DNA of 64,000 nt, taken from positions 124,001-188,000 of the forward strand of contig JAKZAP010000093.1 of NCBI GenBank assembly GCA_023053575.1, in the 5' to 3' direction. How positions within the stretch are numbered: position 1 is the stretch's first letter; the number at the start of each line of letters is the position of its first letter. Below are positions 56,101-64,000 of this stretch, one piece after another. Made by a program: the position numbers and the translations under genes. Below the pieces are notes generated by a model that was not told where the DNA came from, did not search any database, and worked only from the letters and a program-made list of their open reading frames with translations. This DNA is from Branchinecta lynchi (lineage: Eukaryota > Arthropoda > Branchiopoda > Anostraca > Branchinectidae).

Positions 56101-59100
56101 TAAGTGAGGGTTGCGTCATTCACTACGTCTCAATGAGTTCTATCCAATGGCATATTTACTTTTATGAAAAACTCAAAAATAAAAAAGTTTTCCATGTAAT
56201 CGATTTTTTTTCAACTTTAACGCTTAAAAAAATATCCAAGAATGTATTGCATCTTAACAAGAAACACATCATTCGTTCTATCTTTTTGCCCTCTATCCAA
56301 TGATATCTTATTTATTATAAAAAGTTTAAGTTTAAGATTTTCTTAAGTACTTCCCCCAGCTACGCACGGATGTTCACGCAAAGGATGCGTGTTCCAGACC
56401 TACTCTTCCAGCTTAATCCGGATTCTAATGGCACTTATACCATCTTATACAGCTTTTGATTCTCTATCGATTCATATATAATCCGTCATAAAAAATCAAA
56501 GAGTAAAGACTTTCACATCTCCCCATTCGTGGCTCACTTGTGTAGCTGTGCGTCCGATTGTAGCTACCGAACGAAAATGAACTTTCAAATCTCCCCCGGG
56601 GACACAGATTTAATTCTATCTTCATGAAACTAGGTCCACTTGTACGACTTTTTGCGCTCTTTCGAACCATATCCTTTTTAGAATAAAATAATAATAAATA
56701 CAACTTTCCCAAGTTTAGCGGTTTCTGTGTTTTTGGATGTACAGACGGGGAAGTCCCGCAAAAAGGCTCTTCGCAGCAAAATGTAAAGGGGCAGAAAAAA
56801 TAGGATGTTTCTTGAAAACGATATACCATTCGATAGCTCATGTTATTCCGGATCACCTTACCAAGTTTCACTATTAAAAGCCAATTAATAAAAAAGTTAT
56901 TAATTTTCTAATTTGTTTACTTTGCCGGTAGGCTACCGGAAACGATCAAACGGAAAAAGTCGCTGAACCGACGTTTTAAGTCCGATTCCAGTGAGCTTTG
57001 CACAGTCACTACGTCTCAATAAGATCTATCGAACGGGGTATTGACTTCTGAGAAAAACTTTAAGATAAAAAAAATCCCATATAAACTTTTTTTTTTAACG
57101 GCGGATCGCCGGCAAGTGAAAATTGTAAAAATCGCTGCTCCGCGATTTCAAGTCCGATTTAAGTGAGGGTTGCGTCATTCACTACGTCTCAATGAGTTCT
57201 ATCCAACGGCATATTTACTTTTATGAAAAACTCAAAAATAAAAAAGTTTTCCATGTAATCGATTTTTTTTTCAACTTTAACGCTTAAAAAAATATCCAAG
57301 AATGTATTGCATCTTAACAAGAAACACATCATTCGTTCTATCTTTTTGCCCTCTATCCAATGATATCTTATTTATTATAAAAAGTTTAAGTTTAAGATTT
57401 TCTAAAGTACTTCCCCCAGCTACGCACGGATGTTCACGCAAAGGATGCGTGTTCCAGACCTACTCTTCCAGCTTAATCCGGATTCTAATGGCACTTATAC
57501 CATCTTATACAGCTTTTGATTCTCTATCGATTCATATATAATCCGTCATAAAAAATCAAACAATAAAGACTTTCACATCTCCCCATTCGTGGCTCACTTG
57601 TGTAGCTGTGCGTCCGATTGTAGCTACCGAACGAAAATGAACTTTCAAATCTCCCCCGGGGACACAGATTTAATTCTATCTTCATGAAACTAGGTCCACT
57701 TGTACGACTTTTTGCGCTCTTTCGAACCATATCCTTTTTAGAATAAAATAATAATAAATACAACTTTCCCAAGTTTAGCGGTTTCTGTGTTTTTGGATGT
57801 ACAGACGGGGAAGTCCCGCAAAAAGGCTCTTCGCAGCAAAATGTAAAGGGGCAGAAAAAATAGGATGTTTCTTGAAAACGATATACCATTCGATAGCTCA
57901 TGTTATTCCGGATCACCTTACCAAGTTTCACTATTAAAAGCCAATTAATAAAAAAGTTATTAATTTTCTAATTTGTTTACTTTGCCGGTAGGCTACCGGA
58001 AACGATCAAACGGAAAAAGTCGCTGAACCGACGTTTTAAGTCCGATTCCAGTGAGCTTTGCACAGTCACTACGTCTCAATAAGATCTATCGAACGGGGTA
58101 TTGACTTCTGAGAAAAACTTTAAGATAAAAAAAAATCCCATATAAACTTTTTTTTTTAACGGCGGATCGCCGGCAAGTGAAAATTGTAAAAATCGCTGCT
58201 CCGCGATTTCAAGTCCGATTTAAGTGAGGGTTGCGTCATTCACTACGTCTCAATGAGTTCTATCCAACGGCATATTTACTTTTATGAAAAACTCAAAAAT
58301 AAAAAGTTTTCCATGTAATCGATTTTTTTTTCAACTTTAACGCTTAAAAAAATATCCAAGAATGTATTGCATCTTAACAAGAAACACATCATTCGTTCTA
58401 TCTTTTTGCCCTCTATCCAATGATATCTTATGTATTATAAAAAGTTTAAGTTTAAGATTTTCTTAAGTACTTCCCCCAGCTACGCACGGATGTTCACGCA
58501 AAGGATGCGTGTTCCAGACCTACTCTTCCAGCTTAATCCGGATTCTAATGGCACTTATACCATCTTATACAGCTTTTGATTCTCTATCGATTCATATATA
58601 ATCCGTCATAAAAAATCAAAGAGTAAAGACTTTCACATCTCCCCATTCGTGGCTCACTTGTGTAGCTGTGCGTCCGATTGTAGCTACCGAACGAAAATGA
58701 ACTTTCAAATCTCCCCCGGGGACACAGATTTAATTCTATCTTCATGAAACTAGGTCCACTTGTACGACTTTTTGCGCTCTTTCGAACCATATCCTTTTTA
58801 GAATAAAATAATAATAAATACAACTTTCCCGAGTTTAGCGGTTTCTGTGTTTTTGGATGTACAGACGGGGAAGTCCCGCAAAAAGGCTCTTCGCAGCAAA
58901 AAGTAAAGGGGCAGAAAAAATAGGATGTTTCTTGAAAACGATATACCATTCGATGTTATTCCATGTTATTATCATGTTATTCCGGATCACCTTACCAAGT
59001 TTCACTATTAAAAGCCAAGTAATAAAAAAGTTATTAATTTTCTAATTTGTTTACTTTGCCGGTACCGGAAACGATCAAACGGAAAAAGTCGCTGAACCGA

Positions 59101-59380
59101 CGTTTTAATTCCGATTCCAGTGAGCTTTGCACAGTCACTACGTCTCAATAAGATCTATCGAACGGGGTATTGACTTCTGAGAAAAACTTTAAGATAAAAA
59201 AAAATCCCATGTAAACTTTTTTTTTTCACGGCGGATCGCCGGCAAGTGAAAATTGTAAAAATCGCTGCTCCGCGATTTCAAGTCCGATTTAAGTGAGGGT
59301 TGCGTCATTCACTACGTCTCAATGAGTTCTATCCAACGGCATATTTACTCTTATGAAAAACTCAAAAATAAAAAAGTTTG
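53118..59380. repeat. Six-copy tandem array, unit about 1.06 kb
   Basis: A given landmark recurs at 53293, 54346, 55404, 56464, 57524 and 58584, so periods are 1053, 1058, 1060, 1060 and 1060. Copies are nearly identical. Each has the CACGCAAAGGATGCGTG hairpin, an AAATCGC-TGCTCC-GCGATTT hairpin, and CCGGTACCGG or its expanded form CCGGTAGGCTACCGG. A GTG-initiated frame of about 135 codons is open in each unit on the minus strand but has no recognisable domain and is probably chance. The array stops inside a unit near 59380. Confidence 0.95.
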
Positions 59381-60490
59381 CTTGCTTGCTTTTAGTGAAA
59401 TCAAGTGGGAATCCTTTAAAAAAAAGAAAAACTTGTGTTCCAGTTAGAATTTCTAATCGAATGATACACCGTTCTGTAGGCAATGCTTGTTCTGACTATC
59501 TTACCGAGTTTAAAGAATAGAAAGCTATTTTTGAGAAAGTTCTTAGGTTTTTAACACTGAACCGCTTTCTGTCGGTGAAAAGAGGGGGAAAACCTTTTAT
59601 AAATGCAAAAACTTATGTTGAATTATACACCGTTCTGTAGGCAATGCTTGTGCTGACTATCTTACCGAGTTTTAATAATAGAAAGCTATTTTTGAGAAAG
59701 TTCTTAGGTTTTTAAGACTGAACCGCTTTCTGTCGGTGAAAAGAGGGGGAAAACCTTTTAAAAATACAAAAACTTATGTTCAAGTTAGAATTTCGAAGTG
59801 AATTATATATTGTTCCGTAGGCAATGCTTGTCCTGACTATCCTACCAAGTTTTAAGAATAGGAAGCTATTTTTGAGAAAGTTCTTAGGTTTTTAATATTG
59901 AACCGCTTGCTGTCGGTGAAATATTGGGGAAACCTTTATAAATACAAAAACGGATGTTCCAGTTAGAATTTCGAAGTGAATTATACACCGTTCTGTAGGC
60001 AATGCTTGTGCTGACTATCCTACCGAGTTTTAATAATAGAAAGCTATTTTTGAGAAAGTTCTTAGGTTTTTAATACTGAACCGCTTTCTGTCAGTGAAAA
60101 GAGGGGGAAAATCTTTTAAAAAAACAAAAACTTATGTTCCAGTTAGAGTTTCGAAGTAAATTATATATCGTTCCGTAGGCAATGCTTGTTCTGACTATCC
60201 TACCAAGTTTTAAGAATAGAAAGCTATTTTTGAGAAAGTTCTTAGGTTTTTAATATTGAACCGCTTGCTGTCGGTGAAATATTGGGGAAACCTTTTAAAA
60301 ATACAAAAACTGATGTTCCAGTTAGAATTTCGAAGTGAATTATACACCGTTCTGTAGGCAATGCTAGTGCTGACTATCCTACCGAGTTTTAATAATAGAA
60401 AGCTATTTTTTAGAAAGTTCTTAGGTTTTTAATGTTGAACCACTTGCTGTCGGTGAAATAGGGGGGAAACCTTTTAAAAATACAAAAACT
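59381..60490 (-). repeat. About 180-bp satellite (GGTAGGATAGTCAGA family), inverted array
   Basis: TACACCGTTCTGTAGGCAATGC recurs about every 180 bp (about 59467, 59627, 59810, 59987, 60166, 60346). It is the reverse complement of the 45.4-46.9 kb family. Confidence 0.9.
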
Positions 60491-61340
60491 TATGTTCGTT
60501 TTACTTTATAGTTTCCGGACTTCCGGTTCCGGGGAAAGTTGGATTGGGGAAGTGATTATTTGTAAGTTGATCTGGTCGGGTCCCTGATATGCCTGTGAAG
60601 TTTCATCGTCCTAGCTTGTGTGGAAGTGCCCAAACTAGCAAAACCTGGACAGACCGACAGAGCGACAGAACGACAGACAGACAGACCGACAGAAATTACG
60701 ATCGCTAAATGGCACTTGAGTATGCTCAAGTGCCATAAAAATCAAAGAATAAAGATTTTCACATCTCCCCATTCGTGTCTCACTCCTGTAGTTGTGCTTC
60801 CGATTGTAGCTACAGAACGAAAACGAACTTTAAAATCTCCCCCGGGGACACAGATTTTATTCTATCTTCATGAAACTAGGTACACTTGTACAAGTTTTTG
60901 CGCTCCATATCCTTTTTAGAATAAAATAATAATAAACACAACTTTCCCAAGTTTAGCGGTTTCTGTATTTTTGGATGTACAGACGGGGAAGTCCCGCAAA
61001 ACGGCTCTGCGCAGCAAAAAGTAAGGGGCAGAAAAAAATGGATTTTTCCTGAAAAAGATATACCATTCTATAGCTCATGTTATTCCGGATCACCTTACCA
61101 AGTTTCACTATTAAAACCCAATTAATAAAAAAAGTTATTAATTTTTTAACTTTCCCGGTACCGGAAACGATTAAATGGAAAAAGTCGCTGAACCGAGGTT
61201 TTAGTCCGATTCCAGTGAGCTTTCCACAGTCACTACGTCTCAATAAGATCTATCGAACGGGTATTGAAAAAGATTCCCATGTAAGTAAACTTTAAAATAC
61301 AAAAATTCCCTTGTAAGCTTTTTCTTTACGGCGGATCTCC
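60491..61340. repeat. Second copy of the composite block, with partial 1.06-kb unit
   Basis: It continues the duplication of 49975-50750, including the GACA run, the GGCACTTG hairpin (about 60712-60737) and the TCTCCCCCGGGGACACAG segment. It diverges from the first copy after about 61260. Confidence 0.85.
60640..60740 (-). mobile_element. HINE-like terminus
   Basis: GACA/GACC run followed by ACGATCGCTAAAT and the CACTTGAG-TATG-CTCAAGTG hairpin. One base differs from the 50.1-kb copy next to the hairpin (AAATGG versus TATGG). Confidence 0.6.
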
Positions 61341-61830
61341 GGCAAGTGCCAACCCCGAAAAGGAAGTAATTTAGCTTATCTGATTGAACTTTAGATACAT
61401 ATCTGACCAACCTCAGGAAATACATGCAGAGGCTAGTCAAGTCAGGTCAGCTAATCAGCATTCAGACCAATCAGAGCCAAGGTGAAAGTGGTTTTAAAGT
61501 TATTCTTCGTTTATGTAAAGGTTTCAATTGACTAGTGACTTTGGTTCAAGAAGGTTCGTTGTGATTTATTGGTTTCCTATATATTTGTTAGTTTGGTTTT
61601 ACTTGTTTCGAAGGTAAGCAGTATTTCTTATGAGTATCTATGCCGGGGGAGGTCTCAAGAAAATGGATCGAGCATTTTCTAATTAGAAAATGACATCTAT
61701 ATAGGTTCATAGACTGAATCCAGAGTAGGCATGTAGGAACCGTCTGTACCAGGAATAATTCGGTACTTCGGGCAATGTAATAGAATGCATAAATAAATAA
61801 GAGTGCCACTATTGCAGATTTTATAAACCA
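61341..61830. other. Spacer without recognised repeat or gene
   Basis: Short ORFs only. I see nothing related to the surrounding satellites. Confidence 0.5.
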
Positions 61831-64000
61831 AAGATAAATTGAAGAACCCTTTCACATTTTAAGTAATTTGTCTAGATTTCCTTTATATCTTCCTACCTAA
61901 TAGTCAGAAGTGAATCTTTTAAGAACCAGTTTGTGCGCAGAGACCAGCATAATACTCCTCAAATTTTCAATTTAATTGGTCAATAAACTTTAAAGTTATT
62001 GCTAAATCTGACGCATAACTCGAAGGTACATTCTGTATAAGCCACAGCTAGCGTGCGGGAAAAACCATTTATTTTGCAAGAAAAGTCGTAAGTGAAACTT
62101 TAAGGTACCAGTCGATGCGCTTGGGTCTGTAAAATAATCCCTCGATGTTTCAATATAATTGGCCTGAAAAGTTTGAATTTATTGACAAATCCGCTAGCCT
62201 TCCGGTAAAATCTTATACTTTCGTAATTAAAGGTCGGAAGTGAATCTTTTAAGAACCAGTCGATGCGCAAAGACCAGCATAATACTCCCTCAAATATGAG
62301 TTAAGTGATTCTCTTCTGACTTTTTTTTTGCATTTAAAGGTTTATTTAAAGATAAATTGAAGAACCCTTTCACATTTTAAGCATTTTGTCTAGATTTCCT
62401 TTATATCTTCCTACCTAATAGTCAGAAGTGAATCTTTTGAAAACCAGTTTGTGCGCACAGACCAGCATAATACTCCCTCAAATTTTCAATTTAATTGGTC
62501 AATAAACTTTAAAGTTATTGCTAAATCTGACGCATAACTCGAAGGTACATTCTGTATAAGCCACAGCTAGCGTGCGGGAAAAAACATTTATTTTGCAAGA
62601 AAAGTCGTAAGTGAAACTTTAAGGTACCAGTCGATGCGCTTGGGTTTGTATAATTATCCCTCGATGTTTCAATATAATTGGCCTAAAAAGTTTGAATTTA
62701 TTGACAAATCCGCTAGCCTTCCGGTAAAATCTTATATTTTCGTAATTAAAGGTCGGAAGTGAATCTTTTAAGAACCAGTCGATGCGCAAAGACCAGCATA
62801 ATACTCCCTCAAATATGAGTTAAGTGATTCTCTTCTGACTTTTTTTTTGCATTTAAAGGTTTTTCCCGCACGCTAGCTGGGACTCATACAGAATGTTCCT
62901 TAGAATTATGCGTCGGATTTAGCAATAGATTCGAAGTTTATTGACCAATTAAATTGACAATCTGAGGGAGTAAGAGGCTTGTCTTTGCGCACCGACTGGT
63001 TCTTGAGAGACTCTCTTCCTAGTTTAAAAAAAAGTTTTTTCCCGCACGCTAGCTTGAACTTATGCAGAATATTCCTTAGAATTATGCGTCGTATTTAGCA
63101 ATAGATTCAACATTTATTCCCAATTAAATTGAAAATTTGAGGGACTAATATGCTGGTCTTTGCGCACCGACTGATCTTTGAAAGATTCTCTTCCGTCTTT
63201 TTTTTTGCAAAATAAAGGTTTTTCCCGCAAGCTAGCTTGGACTGAGAATGTTCCTTAGAGTTATACGTCAGATTTAGTAATAGATTCAACGTTTATTTCC
63301 CAATTAAATTGAAAATTTGAGGGACTATTATGCTGGTCTTTGCACACCGACTGGTCTTTGAAAGATTCTCTTCCGACTTTTCTTTTTGCAAAATAAAGGT
63401 TTTTCTCGCAAGCTAGCTTGGACTTCTGCAGTATGTTCCTTAGAATTATACGCCAGATTTAGCAATAGATTCAACATTTATTTCCCAATTAAATTGAAAA
63501 TTTGAGGGACTAATATGCTGGTCTTTGCGCACCAACTGATCTTTGAAAGATTCTCTTCCGCCTTTTTTTTTGCAAAATAAAGGTTTTTCCCGCAAGCTAG
63601 CTTGGACTGAGAATGTTCCTTAGAGTTATACGCCAGATTTAGCAATAGATTCAACGTTTATTTCCCAATTAAATTGAAAATTTGAGGGACTATTATGCTG
63701 GTCTTTGCACACCGACTGGTCTTTGAAAGATTCTTTCCGATTTTTTTTTGCAAAAATAAAGGTTTTTCCCGCAAGCTAGCTTGGACTGAGAATGTTCCTT
63801 AGAGTTATACGCCAGATTTAGCAATAGATTCAACATTTATTTCCCAATTAAATTGAAAATGTGAGGGACTAATATGCTGGTCTTTGCGCACCAACTGATC
63901 TTTGAAAGATTCTCTTCCGCCTTTTTTTTTGCAAAAAAGGTTTTTCCCGCAAGCTAGCTTGGACTGAGCTGGTACCGGAAACGATCAAATGGAAAAAGTC
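61831..64000. repeat. CCCGCACGCTAGCT satellite domain, with a 518-bp tandem duplication
   Basis: AAGATAAATTGAAGAACCC at 61831 recurs at 62349 with the following 500 bp. From about 62860, units of about 180 bp with CCCGCAAGCTAGCTTGGACT run to the window edge (62862, 63050, 63228, 63413, 63593, 63773, 63950). The end of the window switches to a 1.06-kb-unit sequence (GGTACCGGAAACGATCAAAT). Confidence 0.92.

Noticed and set aside
53293..58949. Six copies of a 121-135 codon minus-strand ORF in the 1.06-kb array
   Set aside because: Five begin with GTG and the shorter sixth starts further in; none has a recognisable domain. They are conserved only because the DNA units are near identical.

Overview
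The window looks like invertebrate animal nuclear DNA. It is AT-rich and dominated by transposable elements and satellites. Host-like coding sequence is sparse: a C2H2 zinc-finger gene with plausible splice sites and a few exon-like scraps. I see no rRNA, tRNA, bacterial operon or CRISPR array. The species cannot be named from sequence alone.

Layout. 1-714 is unassigned. 715-4647 is a DNA transposon with perfect 26-bp inverted repeats and a DUF7869-type (RNase H-like) transposase on the minus strand. 5131-8663 is a minus-strand LINE with endonuclease and reverse transcriptase. 9256-11530 is a 1.14-kb tandem duplication of unknown content. 12.5-16.7 kb holds a lone C2HC finger exon, a MITE-like element and a long C2H2 zinc-finger exon with a frameshift at each end. 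16.75-19.5 kb holds hairpins, a 241-bp duplication and an exon-like fragment. 19537-22748 is an apparently intact pogo/Tigger-type transposon with a TA target-site duplication.

22.75-38.95 kb is a large Polinton/Maverick remnant with all genes on the minus strand: protein-primed DNA polymerase B with a SAP domain, packaging ATPase, a fibre-like protein, a glycine-rich core-like protein, adenain-like protease, zinc ribbon, integrase, an unknown structural protein, minor capsid, a small pVI-like protein, major capsid, and a small terminal ORF. Nine of its genes start at a [A/T]TAAATG motif with 5' purine/AT-rich leaders. Nearly every gene carries a one-base lesion. The capsid gene is further damaged by a 920-bp tandem duplication and by a 4.15-kb LTR element (23334-27487, target duplication ATAC) that has no recognisable gag-pol. 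The polymerase 5' end is cut by a second, plus-strand LINE (about 38960-43083) with ORF1 and ORF2 overlapping as ATGA.

43.1-64 kb has no credible gene. It is a mosaic of satellites: a 29-bp minisatellite, families of about 200, 180, 183 and 180 bp, and a six-copy array of about 1.06 kb. Small elements bearing a GGCACTTG hairpin and a GACA/CGGT microsatellite (HINE-like) are interspersed. Several families occur in both orientations, and a block at 49.8-50.75 kb recurs at 60.34-61.26 kb. The window therefore records serial transposon nesting beside a growing satellite domain.
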